DNA from: Opitutia bacterium
GTDB lineage: Bacteria > Verrucomicrobiota > Verrucomicrobiia > Opitutales > Seribacteraceae
Direction of reading: 5' to 3'
Length of the DNA: 36,512 nucleotides
Assembly: GCA_002716045.1 (NCBI GenBank)
Contig: PAZC01000031.1
Span: 18,857 to 55,368, forward strand
Shown: positions 26,606 to 35,846 of the stretch, piece by piece
Layout of the letters: each line of letters starts with the position of its first letter
How positions within the stretch are numbered: position 1 is the stretch's first letter
The notes under the pieces: model-generated
Told to the model about the DNA's origin: nothing
The model's database searches: none
Seen by the model: the letters and a program-made list of their open reading frames with translations, nothing else
Translations under genes and position numbers: made by a program

Positions 26606-28501
26606 ATGAATAAGCTACTTTCAGTCACATGCATAACTTTCCTGCTTGCAGGATGCGGAGGAAACAAGATTACCGAGGAAGCCAAGGATAATAAGGCTGA
26701 TGAAGACAAGATGGTGATCACTTGGGTGCCCGAGGAAAATTTGTCTTCCGAAAGCAAAAAACCATCCGATGGAAAGGGATCGGTCAAGTTGATCCAAAGG
26801 AATGCCAAGCAAGTGCCACAAGAGTTTCGAGATTCCCACGACTTAATCGTCGCATCAGACATTCACATGCCTTCCGCAAGCGGACTGGACATCGGAAACA
26901 TCTCTTCCGTCGTAGTCGGAGAATCAGACGTTGCAGGACTTAACAGGCATGGCGGACACGGCGGCAGGAACGATTTATCAATCGCATTTTCAGCTCCATC
27001 AGCCAGTCACTTAAAAATAAGGAGAAGTCGAGAAGCAGATCGGGTCGACCAAGGTGGAGAACCTCGCCCCTTCGTGCCAGGCAAGGAACCATCCACCGAG
27101 GAATACGACAGGATCTACGAGAATCCCTTCTTGCAGGCAAAAGGCAACCCCCTCTCCACTTTTTCCATCGACGTGGACACGGCCAGTTACGCCAATAGTC
27201 GAAGGTTCCTGCGGGGCGGCCAACTTCCCCCCAAGGACGCGGTGCGGGTAGAAGAGTTCATCAACTATTTCGACTACGAATACCCGGCGCCAACGGGAAC
27301 CGACCCCTTCTCCGTGAACTGCGAATTGTCCGCCTGCCCATGGAACGAAAAGAGCGAACTGCTGCTAGTCGGTCTGCAAGGCAGAAAAATGAATCTCGCC
27401 CAAATGCCCACCAGCAACCTGGTATTCCTGATCGATGTTTCAGGTTCAATGCAACAAGCCAACAAACTGCCTTTGCTAAAAGCATCGATGCGCCTTTTGG
27501 TGGAGAACCTTCGCCCCGAGGACAAGGTCGCCATCGTGGTCTATGCAGGAGCCGCTGGATTGGTTCTGGATTCGACCTCCGGCACGGACCGGAATCAAAT
27601 TCTAGGGGCCATCGACGGTCTAAGAGCAGGTGGATCGACCGCCGGGGGCGCCGGCATCAAGTTGGCCTACAAGGTCGCTCAGGAAAATTTTCTACCAGAG
27701 GGAAATAACAGGATCATCCTCGCAACTGACGGCGACTTCAACGTGGGCGAAAGCAGCGACGCCGGATTGACCCGACTGGTGGAGGAAAAGCGCAAGAGTG
27801 GCGTTTTCCTGACCGTACTTGGATTTGGCAATGGGAACTACAAGGACTCCAAAATGGAGAAACTGGCCGACAAGGGAAATGGCAACTACGCCTACATCGA
27901 CAACGTACGGGAAGCCAAGAAAGCTCTAGTAACCGAGGTAGGTGGCACGCTCTTAGCGATCGCCAAGGACGTCAAGTTGCAACTCGAGTTTAACCCAGCC
28001 GTGGTAAGCTCCTATCGCTTGATCGGATACGAGAACCGGATGTTGAAAGCGGAGGACTTCAACAATGACAAGAAGGACGCCGGCGAACTGGGCGCCGGAC
28101 ATCGAGTGACCGCCCTCTACGAAATCGTTCGGGTCGGGGCGGAGGAACCCGTCGCCAAGGTGGACAAGTTGAAATACCAAAAGAAGGTCAAGCTGACCAA
28201 AAGCAAGGATCTTCTCACCTTGAAACTGCGCTACAAGGAACCAAAGGAAAACGAGAGCCAACTGATCACAAAGGTCATCATAGCCGACGAAATCACCGCG
28301 GAAAAACCTTCGGAAAACTGGGCATTGGCGAGTGCTGTGGCTGAGTTCGCCCTTTTGATGAGAGATTCCCAGCACAAGGGAACAGCATCCTTTGAGTCAG
28401 CCTTGGCCCGGGCTCGCAGCGCCCGCGGCGAAGACGAGCACGGATACCGCACGGAACTAGCTCAATTGATAGAGGAAGCCGACCTGTTGGCACGGAATTA
28501 A
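26606..28501 (+). CDS. YfbK-type von Willebrand factor A lipoprotein
   Basis: A 631-residue exported lipoprotein. The signal ends in the lipobox LLAGC with Cys17 as the acylated residue. An AGAAAGGA ribosome site precedes the ATG. A low-complexity linker covers about 20-160. It is followed by the YfbK N-terminal domain (about 165-265; NPLSTFSIDVDTASY, VRVEEFINYFDY). The VWA domain follows (about 271-435) with an intact MIDAS DVSGSM (277-282), then the family's C-terminal domain (about 445-625). Such proteins are thought to bind partners through metal-dependent adhesion and are common in PVC and proteobacterial genomes; the partner is unknown. A strong terminator follows, so it appears to be a single-gene unit ahead of the ARPP-1 gene. 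Confidence 0.92.
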   Translation: MNKLLSVTCITFLLAGCGGNKITEEAKDNKADEDKMVITWVPEENLSSESKKPSDGKGSVKLIQRNAKQVPQEFRDSHDLIVASDIHMPSASGLDIGNISSVVVGESDVAGLNRHGGHGGRNDLSIAFSAPSASHLKIRRSREADRVDQGGEPRPFVPGKEPSTEEYDRIYENPFLQAKGNPLSTFSIDVDTASYANSRRFLRGGQLPPKDAVRVEEFINYFDYEYPAPTGTDPFSVNCELSACPWNEKSELLLVGLQGRKMNLAQMPTSNLVFLIDVSGSMQQANKLPLLKASMRLLVENLRPEDKVAIVVYAGAAGLVLDSTSGTDRNQILGAIDGLRAGGSTAGGAGIKLAYKVAQENFLPEGNNRIILATDGDFNVGESSDAGLTRLVEEKRKSGVFLTVLGFGNGNYKDSKMEKLADKGNGNYAYIDNVREAKKALVTEVGGTLLAIAKDVKLQLEFNPAVVSSYRLIGYENRMLKAEDFNNDKKDAGELGAGHRVTALYEIVRVGAEEPVAKVDKLKYQKKVKLTKSKDLLTLKLRYKEPKENESQLITKVIIADEITAEKPSENWALASAVAEFALLMRDSQHKGTASFESALARARSARGEDEHGYRTELAQLIEEADLLARN

Positions 28502-28516
28502 CAGATGGGGCAAACT

Positions 28517-28550
28517 GAAGGAGCGGGGCATTCGTTTGCCCCGCTCCTTC
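28517..28550 (+). terminator. Strong intrinsic terminator after the VWA gene
   Basis: A 13-bp perfect stem (gaaggagcggggc / gccccgctccttc) with an 8-nt loop is followed by ttgtt. It lies 15 bases after the stop at 28501. Confidence 0.85.
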
Positions 28551-28717
28551 TTGTTATACAAAAGGCAAAGGTTTGCGACTGGCCACTTCCGCAATCGAGT
28601 GGATTTGGCGCAATCGCTTTACGACTCTTTTACATCCTCATGACAACTCCTTGGATAAAAAAGGTATTCTGAAGGGCATTCAGGAAATTTAATCATCAAC
28701 CCAAAAAAGGAAAAGTC

Positions 28718-29947
28718 ATGAAAAGTTTAAACAAAGCCTACCTGTCGATAATGGCATGCCTCGCTCTTAGTGGCGTTGCACTTGCTTGTGGACCATACGG
28801 AGCCATTGATGGAAAACAAGTGGAGGGTGGACGAATCATTCATGAGCCCAACACCTTCGGAAACCTAAGCGTGTTCTTCATCTCGGGCCCCGACCTAATA
28901 GATAAGAACGCTGATTACGTCACCTTGGCCGAGGCCATGGAGAATAAATGGGTAGTGGTTCACGAAACTGGAAACGTAAATCAACTGGCAGTTGAAAACG
29001 TAACGAAATCGCGCACAGTGGTCGTTTTGGCAGGAGCCGTGGTCAAGGGAGGCAAACAAGATCGCGTGCTTGGACAAGACCTTGTGCTGCAACCCAAGAG
29101 CGGCAAAGTGCCGATTGCATCATTCTGCGTAGAGCAGTCACGTTGGGAAAAGCGTGGCAAAGAAAGCCTCCTCGCATTCTCAGGGAACTCAGTCCAAGTC
29201 AGCGGCAAAGGATTGCGCAAGGCAGTCAAGGGGGGATTGGGTCAAGGACAGGTATGGAAACAAGTCGCCAATGAACAGATGAAAATCAGCGATAACATAC
29301 AAGCCGACGTGCGAAAAAATGCCTCTCCGACCAGCTATCAGTTGGCGGTGGAAAACAAGGAACTGAAGAAGGAGATCGAAACTTATAAAAAGAAGCTCGA
29401 GGGGATCATCGAAAACTACCCCAACGCCGTAGGTTATGCAGTGGCTATCAACGGCGAATTCAGCACGGCCGACGTTTATGCGAGCAGGAAACTATTTCGC
29501 AAAACTTGGACTCAGCACTTGGAAAGCGCGATCACCGAGGCAGTGTCCTTGAAGAACAAGGCGAAGAAAGACCAGACGCTCGACCTGTCTTGGCGTGATG
29601 AACTATTCAATGAAAAGAGCTACGAGCAAAAAAATCGCCTAAAAACAGAGGGAGCCAACGATTACCTCTCAGAACAAAACGGCAAATTCTTTCGCTACAA
29701 CTGCGTATTGAAGGGCGAGAAAAAAGTCTCTCTTCGCCAAAGCTTCGAGAAGCGCGAAAAAGGCGAATCACTGGAGAAAAGACAACAAGGAAGGGAGTTA
29801 CAGCAACAGCAGCGGTTCAACCTGCAAAACAACTACTTCAATCCGAACCCCTCCGGTTCTTTTCAGTCATTTCAAAGAATTGAAAATTCAAACGTCGAAC
29901 AGAACGACGCCCAAAATCCTGAACCTCAAAACGAGGAAAGAGAATAG
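28718..29947 (+). CDS. Exported ARPP-1 (DUF6569) family protein with coiled coil and Q/N-rich tail
   Basis: A 409-residue protein. AAAAAGGA lies just upstream of the ATG. The signal peptide ends ALA before Cys24 (ALAC), compatible with signal peptidase I or a weak lipobox. The region from about 45 to 240 matches the ARPP-1/DUF6569 pattern: NLSVFFI, then a VTLAEAM..KWVVV.E block, LAVEN...., the GAVVKGGKQDR core (106-116) and VPIASFCVEQSRW (131-143). A charged helical stretch follows (about 205-240, repeated E/K) and would form a coiled coil. The C-terminal 60 residues are rich in Q and N (QQQQRFNLQNNYFNPNP). The function of the family is not established. It lies downstream of the VWA lipoprotein on the same strand, but separated by a terminator. 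Confidence 0.8.
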   Translation: MKSLNKAYLSIMACLALSGVALACGPYGAIDGKQVEGGRIIHEPNTFGNLSVFFISGPDLIDKNADYVTLAEAMENKWVVVHETGNVNQLAVENVTKSRTVVVLAGAVVKGGKQDRVLGQDLVLQPKSGKVPIASFCVEQSRWEKRGKESLLAFSGNSVQVSGKGLRKAVKGGLGQGQVWKQVANEQMKISDNIQADVRKNASPTSYQLAVENKELKKEIETYKKKLEGIIENYPNAVGYAVAINGEFSTADVYASRKLFRKTWTQHLESAITEAVSLKNKAKKDQTLDLSWRDELFNEKSYEQKNRLKTEGANDYLSEQNGKFFRYNCVLKGEKKVSLRQSFEKREKGESLEKRQQGRELQQQQRFNLQNNYFNPNPSGSFQSFQRIENSNVEQNDAQNPEPQNEERE

Positions 29948-29973
29948 GAACCGACAGAAGAATTAGTTTAATT

Positions 29974-30001
29974 AAACGGGCTCCAATTGGAGCCCGTTTT
30001 C
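29974..30001. terminator. Bidirectional terminator between convergent genes
   Basis: An 11-bp stem (aaacgggctcc / ggagcccgttt) with a 4-nt loop ends in a T-run on the plus strand. On the minus strand the stem also ends in ttt followed by aatt. It lies 26 bases after the ARPP-1 stop and about 34 bases after the HAD gene stop on the other strand, so it probably serves both. Confidence 0.85.
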
Positions 30002-30034
30002 ATTTGACCCGAAGATGGCCTGGAACGTCGATTT

Positions 30035-30721
30035 TCAAGAAGGTTCAGCGAACCATTCCCTCAAGTCGTGGAGGGTAATGCCAGACAAGGAAGAAACCAC
30101 CCTTTCGGCATCGGAAAGCTTGGATGCATCGTGCATCACGGCAACGCCGATTACGCGCAACCCTGCCCCCAAGGCCGACTTTATGCCATCAGGGGAATCC
30201 TCGATGGCGAAACAGGCGGCAGGATCCACGCCGAGATTTTTGACGGCGGTGGCATAAGAGGCGGGATCCGGCTTGGAGTTTTCCACGTCGTCAGCGGTCA
30301 CAATGGTCTGGAAGAGGCCAGCCATTCGCCCTCCCGCCAAATTACTCAGGGCAGCCTCCACGTCGCCGGTGCGCGAGCCAGTGGCCAAGCCAATGGGCAA
30401 GGCGGCGGCAACGGACTCAACCAACTCGACCGCGCCTGGCATCGCCTTGGCCTCCTCCCCTACCAAACGGGCATAGGACATCGCTTTGCGCCGGGACCAA
30501 GACGCATAGAGTTTCTCGTCGTAGGGGATGCCCGAAAGATCGGCCATGCGGGTCATGGCGAAGCGTTCGTCGCTCCCCGTGCAGGTATCCAGATAGAGCT
30601 GATATGACACCGTCATCTCATCCGGCAGCATGGCCTCCTTTATAGCCAAGTAATGGGTCATCTCGCTCTCGATGATGACACCATCCATGTCGAAAACGAC
30701 GGCTTGCAGTTCGACGCTCAT
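30035..30721 (-). CDS. HAD-superfamily phosphatase (beta-phosphoglucomutase-like)
   Basis: A 228-residue cytoplasmic HAD hydrolase. Motif I is FDMDGVI with nucleophile Asp11 and general acid Asp13. Motif II is the LATGSR threonine. Motif III is the lysine of NSKPDP and motif IV the acidic pair of IEDSPDG. A helical cap domain sits between I and II, as in the subfamily with beta-phosphoglucomutase and 2-deoxyglucose-6-phosphatase. The start is ATG 30721, which begins 5 bases after the preceding gene's stop (TGA 30729-30727). An alternative GTG at 30730 would overlap that TGA. It is the last gene of the DUF1549 operon and is followed by a shared terminator. The substrate is not evident. Confidence 0.88.
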   Translation of the reverse strand: MSVELQAVVFDMDGVIIESEMTHYLAIKEAMLPDEMTVSYQLYLDTCTGSDERFAMTRMADLSGIPYDEKLYASWSRRKAMSYARLVGEEAKAMPGAVELVESVAAALPIGLATGSRTGDVEAALSNLAGGRMAGLFQTIVTADDVENSKPDPASYATAVKNLGVDPAACFAIEDSPDGIKSALGAGLRVIGVAVMHDASKLSDAERVVSSLSGITLHDLREWFAEPS

Positions 30722-30726
30722 GCCAG

Positions 30727-32421
30727 TCACTTTTTATTCTTCAACTGATTAAGGTAAAGGATGGTATCGACCATCGCTCGGGCTTGCTTGGCGCTGTGCT
30801 GCGGATGAGGCAGCATGGGGATTTGCCCCCATACGCCGACGCCCCCCTTGAGAACTTTCTGGGTCAAGGTTTCGGCTGCGGCGGGATCCGTTTTGTAGCG
30901 TTCGGCGATTTGAAAGTAAGGAGGAGCCACGAAAGTACGCGTCCACTGATGGCAATTGAGGCAGTCGCTCTTGCTCATCAACTGGTAGCCCGCCCAAGCT
31001 TCCTTGGACTTCTTCAATTGCCTCGGCGGAGATTCCAGGCCCATGACCAAACCAGAAGCAATAGCCCCTTCAGTGACTCCCTTGTTCTCGAGTCGAACGA
31101 GCGCCCCCTTGTCATCCTTGGTGTAATAGAGCACGTGCAGGCGCCCCTTGGGTCCTATTTTGAGGTTGGTGGGCTTGCCTAGGCGAAGAGTGGGCAGCAC
31201 AGAGCGTATTCCCTCGATCTCTCCCTTGTCATCGAGTTTCACTGCCTTTACCCAACCTCTGGCATATTCGCCGATCAACCAGCAACCATCGAATCGATCG
31301 GGCAACCCGAGCTTCTTTGAATAGGTGGCTTTCTTGCGAAAGATCGGGCCCGCGATGGCCGACTCTCCGCCACCGCCCAGTTCGGGAAACTCCTTTTGGT
31401 TGCCTTCGTACCAAATGAGTGGCGGTTGAGCGGGCGGCAATTCGCGAATCCCGGTGTTTCCTTTGTGCAAGTTGAGCGGCACCTTGGGATCGATGACGGG
31501 ACCGCCCTTCTTGGTCTCCTGATCATAATGCGTGAACGGTTGTTGGTCGGCGATGACCAGTGGGTACCCATGAAAACCAGGTCCCTTGGCTAAGTTAAAC
31601 TCGTCATAACCCAAAGGAATTGTCTTTTTGTCGAGCTTGGTGCCGGGCACCCAGTTGTTGGGCGGACCGTTCTCTCCCCAAAGCAACCAACCGGTCTTAT
31701 GATCGACGTGGATGCGAAATGGATTGCGCAGCCCCATGATATAGATCTCAGGACGTGTTTTCGGTGTGCCCGGTGGAAACAGGTTTCCTTTCGGTATTTC
31801 GTATCCGCCTTCCTTTGTAGGCCGTATGCGGAGGATCTTGCCACGCAGGTCGTTGCTGTTTGCCGATGTCTTGCAGGAGTAGAGGTATTCCGAACGTATC
31901 TGGTTGTCGCCCACGGAAAGGTAAAGCAAACCATCGGGGCCAAAGGCAATCGACCCGGCCTCGTGGATACGCTTGATCGAATCGGCCCGTATTTTGAGAA
32001 GCACTTTCTCGGATGAAGGGTCGATTTTGCCATCCTTGTAGACAAAACGACCCAGGCGATGCTCGTACTGTGTCCTGTCATCCTCGACCGCTACCGTGTG
32101 CTGCAAGTAAATCCAATGGTTTTGGTCGAAGTTCGGGTCCAAGGCGATGCCGATTAATCCGGCCTCACAGCGCGTATCGGACTTCAGGTCGATCAGTTCA
32201 ATCAATTGAGCGGGCTTGTCAGGAGAAAAGAGCTTCACCTTGCCTGGCCGCTCGGCGATGAAGACACGCCCATCGGAAGCAATGGTCATCTCCATGCCCT
32301 CTCGAACGCCAGATGCCAGCAGACTGAGCTCCAACTCTGGATCAGCAGCTAGATTGGGGTTGGCAAAAGCTTTTACGGCAGCAAGAACGAAGCAGGGGAA
32401 GACGCCAAAATACCTTTTCAC
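30727..32421 (-). CDS. Exported PQQ-type sugar dehydrogenase fused to a C-terminal cytochrome c
   Basis: A 564-residue protein. The N-terminal region is a signal peptide (VKRYFGVFPCFVLAAVKAFA). The beta-propeller region resembles soluble glucose/sorbosone dehydrogenases: MTIASDGRVFIAERPGKV, GLIGIALDPNF, GSIAFGPDGLLYLSVGD, GKILRI, RNPFR. The last 80 residues form a small mono-haem cytochrome c domain with CLNCH (487-491) and a probable axial Met in QIPMLPHP (about 536). The fusion fits transfer of electrons from an oxidised sugar to a c-type haem in the periplasm. The start is GTG 32421, one base after the upstream TAG. An ATG at 32469 would overlap the DUF1501 gene and disrupt the signal peptide. 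Confidence 0.87.
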   Translation of the reverse strand: MKRYFGVFPCFVLAAVKAFANPNLAADPELELSLLASGVREGMEMTIASDGRVFIAERPGKVKLFSPDKPAQLIELIDLKSDTRCEAGLIGIALDPNFDQNHWIYLQHTVAVEDDRTQYEHRLGRFVYKDGKIDPSSEKVLLKIRADSIKRIHEAGSIAFGPDGLLYLSVGDNQIRSEYLYSCKTSANSNDLRGKILRIRPTKEGGYEIPKGNLFPPGTPKTRPEIYIMGLRNPFRIHVDHKTGWLLWGENGPPNNWVPGTKLDKKTIPLGYDEFNLAKGPGFHGYPLVIADQQPFTHYDQETKKGGPVIDPKVPLNLHKGNTGIRELPPAQPPLIWYEGNQKEFPELGGGGESAIAGPIFRKKATYSKKLGLPDRFDGCWLIGEYARGWVKAVKLDDKGEIEGIRSVLPTLRLGKPTNLKIGPKGRLHVLYYTKDDKGALVRLENKGVTEGAIASGLVMGLESPPRQLKKSKEAWAGYQLMSKSDCLNCHQWTRTFVAPPYFQIAERYKTDPAAAETLTQKVLKGGVGVWGQIPMLPHPQHSAKQARAMVDTILYLNQLKNKK

Positions 32422-32422
32422 T

Positions 32423-33685
32423 CTAGGCGAACAACTCGGTAACTGGCTTGGCTCTTGTGCCGCCGACATGAAAAGGACGCCCGGATGAGGAAAAAGCCGG
32501 CTTCTCCAAGTTCAAACCAGCAGCCCGCCCAATGGTCGCATGAAAATCGCCGTAGGTAACTGGCTTCTCAGGTTGGGCTCCGCGTTCGTCGCTCGCTCCA
32601 TAGACAAATCCGCGCTTGATGCCTCCGCCGGCAAGAACAGAGGAAAAACAAATCGGGTAATGGCCGCGCCCGTTGCCATTGTAGTCGGGCTTGCGGCCAA
32701 ACTCCGTGGCCATGACAACCAAGGTGCTGTCTAGCATGCCGCGCTCGTCGAGATCGGAGATGAGGGCAGCGTAGGCCTGGTCGAAAGAGGGGGCAAGGTC
32801 TTCCATCTCGGCCTTAAGGTTATTGTGCATGTCCCAGCCATCGGAAGCCACCTCGACGTAGCGAATGCCAGCTTCCGTAAGGCGGCGGGCCAGCAGACAA
32901 CCTTGGCCAAAGGAGCTCATCCCATAGCGTTCGCGCATGGGAGCTTTCTCCTTGTTGAGATCAAAGGCTGCCAAGTCCTTGCTGTCGAGCAAGCGCATGG
33001 TGTGATCATAGAACTCACGATAGGCCTTTACGTTGGCATCTTCGTAACGTTGGGCAAAGTCGGTTCCGATGGCTTGGGCCAAGTTCAATTTCTTCTTGAG
33101 AGCATCGGTTCCCCCGTCGACCTGTATGTTCTGCAGTCCCGTTTGTGGATTGAGAATGGGGATCGGACTGAAGTTCGGTGGGAAGAAACCATTGCCGTGA
33201 CGAGGGCCATCGTTGATGCAGGCGGACGAAGGCATAGTGTCATGGCTGGCACCCAAGTAATGCTGAGCCCAAGCGCCGAGGGTGGGATGCTTGATGGTAT
33301 TCCGCTGATTGAATGCGGTGCGCATGAAATACTGGGCCGGTCCATGCACCCCAACTTTCGCCGTCATGCTGCGAATAACGGATATGCGGTCGGCCACTTG
33401 AGCGGTCTTGGGAAGGTATTCGGTAACTTGAAAATCCGCCTTGGTGGGGATCGGTTCACCCGGCCCCTTCCAGTCTCCTTTCTTAGGATCCAAGGTATCG
33501 ATGTGGCTCATGCCACCCTTTACTTGAAGGAAAATGATGCGTTTAGCCTTTCCGAAACCAGGACCACTAACGGGGTCGGCTGCGGCAGCTAGGTTGGGCA
33601 GAAGAGACAATCCGAATGCCCCTTGGGCGCAACGTTCGACGAATCGTCGACGGGAGAGAAAGGAACCTTTGATGACACCACTCAT
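32423..33685 (-). CDS. DUF1501 protein with a Tat-type signal
   Basis: A 420-residue DUF1501 protein, a family abundant in Planctomycetota and Verrucomicrobiota and normally encoded next to DUF1549/DUF1553. It begins with a twin-arginine motif SRRRFVERC (11-19) followed by a hydrophobic stretch (GAFGLSLLPNLAAAA), pointing to Tat export of a folded protein. Characteristic segments include FLQVKGGMSHIDTLDPK, GVHGPAQYFMRTAF, and EFGRKPDYNGNGRGHYP. DUF1501 belongs to the alkaline-phosphatase/sulfatase-like fold clan, but no activity is established. Its ATG overlaps the DUF1549 gene stop by four bases (ATGA), indicating translational coupling. Confidence 0.9.
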   Translation of the reverse strand: MSGVIKGSFLSRRRFVERCAQGAFGLSLLPNLAAAADPVSGPGFGKAKRIIFLQVKGGMSHIDTLDPKKGDWKGPGEPIPTKADFQVTEYLPKTAQVADRISVIRSMTAKVGVHGPAQYFMRTAFNQRNTIKHPTLGAWAQHYLGASHDTMPSSACINDGPRHGNGFFPPNFSPIPILNPQTGLQNIQVDGGTDALKKKLNLAQAIGTDFAQRYEDANVKAYREFYDHTMRLLDSKDLAAFDLNKEKAPMRERYGMSSFGQGCLLARRLTEAGIRYVEVASDGWDMHNNLKAEMEDLAPSFDQAYAALISDLDERGMLDSTLVVMATEFGRKPDYNGNGRGHYPICFSSVLAGGGIKRGFVYGASDERGAQPEKPVTYGDFHATIGRAAGLNLEKPAFSSSGRPFHVGGTRAKPVTELFA

Positions 33686-35838
33686 TGCACGAAGAGAAAT
33701 TCAGGTGAATTGAAGAGTGCCCAAACCAAATCCTTCTGGCTCACGCCATCTTTCATGGCAGCCTGAATTTTCTTCAGTTCGGATGGGCTTGGGGAACGGC
33801 TAAAGAAACTAAGGTAAAGCGAATCGATCACACCTTCCTTGAGACGACGCTTGCTGAATTGACGAACCAAGTGGGAATCCTTCTCCACCAGAAGGTCCTG
33901 AATTTCACCATTCATCAGCATGAGGCTCTGAGGAATGTTGCCCTCGCGGCTGCCGTCGTTGACCAACTCACGCGATGATTGCCCAAACATGCGGAGGAAA
34001 TGATCCTCGGGAGCCGGCTGCTTGAGTTCAGAGGCCCGCAAGAGGTATTCACCACCCAGTTTCCTAGGTGGCTTTCCATCGACGTAATCGAGCTCACCCA
34101 AACGATTGCCTCCTCCCCGACTCTTTAGGTTCAAGTGACCGGATGCCTTCATTGCGGCAGCCATTTGGCCAACTTGGCTGATCGACAGGTCATCGAAGGG
34201 AAAGGCGAAGCGGGTGACCGCATGGGATTGGTCGATCTTGTAGTCGTCCAGATCGGATCCCATCACCAAAGTGAGAATGGAATCCCATGCCTGCTCGGCC
34301 GTCATGCGCCGCAAAACCGGACCGGGAAAAAGGTATTCATCAATCTCGCCCATTGGCGGCGTGGCGTTGGCGGTGGCCTGATAGGCCTTGGTGTTGAATA
34401 TGACACGCTGAAACTCACGCAAATCGAAGTCAATGTAGACAATGACTCGACGCAAGTATTCCAGCAACTCGGGATTGGAGGCAAGGGAGAGATCATCGAG
34501 GTCGTCAACGGGTTCCAGAACCGCGATTCCAAAGATTCGTTTCCATAACCGATTGGCGATGCTGGTGGCGAATCGGGGGTTCTGGCCGTGGGTAAGCCAG
34601 GAAGCAAAGCTGACCCACAGGCTGGATGGATTTTTGGTGTCGACGGCGTAGGCGGGACCATTCTGCTCCCCGTCTTTCCAGACGACGAAGGCCGGCTGCA
34701 CCTGGCTGCCCGGCTCGACGTCGTCGTAACCGTAATCCTTGGGGAAGGTGAGTTCTTGGCTGGGCAGGGAATGCACTCGGGCCATGTTCTGGGCCACCGC
34801 CACGATGACGTCCTGCTTGGACAGGTTCGAAGACTTGAGCTTGTTGCCCACTTTTCGGGGGTCGCGATCGCTCACGTCGGTGGACCCAAAGAAGGCGGCC
34901 AACTCAAAAAACTCACGTTGAGTCCACTCGGCAAGCGGATGGTCATGGCACTGGGCACAAGAAACATTAGCTCCCAGGAAGATGGACAAGGTATTGGACA
35001 AATTGTCGAGCGGCATACCGGGGTCGCGCAACAAGTAACCAGAAGGTCCCGTGGATGCCAGACTACCCTCGGCAGTCAACATATCGGTGACCATTTCGTC
35101 CCAAGGCCGGTTGAGGTCAATCTGGTCCTTCAGCCAACGTTCGTAATAATTGTAATTGAAACGCTTGATGCCATCCTTGTAGCGAAGCAGGTCCCCCAAC
35201 CAATTGAAGAAATGGGAGCGGTAGCCGTCGGAGACAAGCAAGTCGTCGATAAGAGCAGTCCGCTTGCCGGGATCCTTGCTCTCGACGAAGGCAAGGGTTT
35301 CCTCGTCGGTCGGGATGCGGCCCGCCACATCGAGATAGACCCGACGAACGAACACGTTGTCACTGGCAGGAGGATTCAGTCGCTGTCCGGCCTTTTTCAA
35401 ACCGAGCCCGAGGTAGTGATCTATCCAAGAAGCCGCCTTGGCTACGTCGGCATCGCTCAATCGCAGCTCAAGGTTGGCAGAAACCCTTGGTTCATTGGCG
35501 ATTTCAGCCAGTGGAGGCAATTCCCCGGAGACCACTTCTTGGTCCTTTTTCTTGCGCTCCCTACGCTCCGACTTGCGGTCTTTGTCCCTTGGTCTTTCAG
35601 CCAGTTTGGCTGCCAAGGATTGGGATTCGGGGCTAAGGCTCGCGAGCGGCACTTCGTAGTTTTTGCCGTTCATGGCAAGCGTAACCGTCTCCTCGTTGGC
35701 GGAAATGAAGCTAGCTTGAATCACCTTGCCGGCCAGGTTGGTCCAATCATGAAGACTTGAGCCGTTTTTTTCGTCAGCCCAAACCACGGCAATGCTTAAA
35801 AGCACCATACCGGCGCATGCTCGCAGGAAGTGTTTCAT
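33682..35838 (-). CDS. SHD1-DUF1549-DUF1553 protein with c-type haem motif
   Basis: A 718-residue exported protein (signal about 1-21, VLLSIAVVWA). Residues about 31-82 match an SHD1/SLA1-homology-like module (DWTNLAGKVIQASF..., VPLASLSPESQSL), followed by a lysine/arginine-rich linker. DUF1549 covers about 125-310 and contains VRRVYLDVAGRIPT (165-178) and the haem-binding-type CAQCH (294-298) followed by DHPLAEW. DUF1553 covers the C-terminal half with ATSIANRLWKRIFG. It is the first gene of the operon with DUF1501, a sugar dehydrogenase and a HAD phosphatase. The role of the family is unproven; a redox function is suggested by the haem motif. A good promoter lies just upstream (35847-35876). 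Confidence 0.92.
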   Translation of the reverse strand: MKHFLRACAGMVLLSIAVVWADEKNGSSLHDWTNLAGKVIQASFISANEETVTLAMNGKNYEVPLASLSPESQSLAAKLAERPRDKDRKSERRERKKKDQEVVSGELPPLAEIANEPRVSANLELRLSDADVAKAASWIDHYLGLGLKKAGQRLNPPASDNVFVRRVYLDVAGRIPTDEETLAFVESKDPGKRTALIDDLLVSDGYRSHFFNWLGDLLRYKDGIKRFNYNYYERWLKDQIDLNRPWDEMVTDMLTAEGSLASTGPSGYLLRDPGMPLDNLSNTLSIFLGANVSCAQCHDHPLAEWTQREFFELAAFFGSTDVSDRDPRKVGNKLKSSNLSKQDVIVAVAQNMARVHSLPSQELTFPKDYGYDDVEPGSQVQPAFVVWKDGEQNGPAYAVDTKNPSSLWVSFASWLTHGQNPRFATSIANRLWKRIFGIAVLEPVDDLDDLSLASNPELLEYLRRVIVYIDFDLREFQRVIFNTKAYQATANATPPMGEIDEYLFPGPVLRRMTAEQAWDSILTLVMGSDLDDYKIDQSHAVTRFAFPFDDLSISQVGQMAAAMKASGHLNLKSRGGGNRLGELDYVDGKPPRKLGGEYLLRASELKQPAPEDHFLRMFGQSSRELVNDGSREGNIPQSLMLMNGEIQDLLVEKDSHLVRQFSKRRLKEGVIDSLYLSFFSRSPSPSELKKIQAAMKDGVSQKDLVWALFNSPEFLFVQ

Positions 35839-35846
35839 CGATGGTA

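Noticed and set aside
34588..35760. Plus-strand 390-codon open frame
   Set aside because: It is antisense to DUF1549/DUF1553, which has clear motifs (CAQCH, VRRVYLDVAGRIPT). The antisense product has no recognisable domain.
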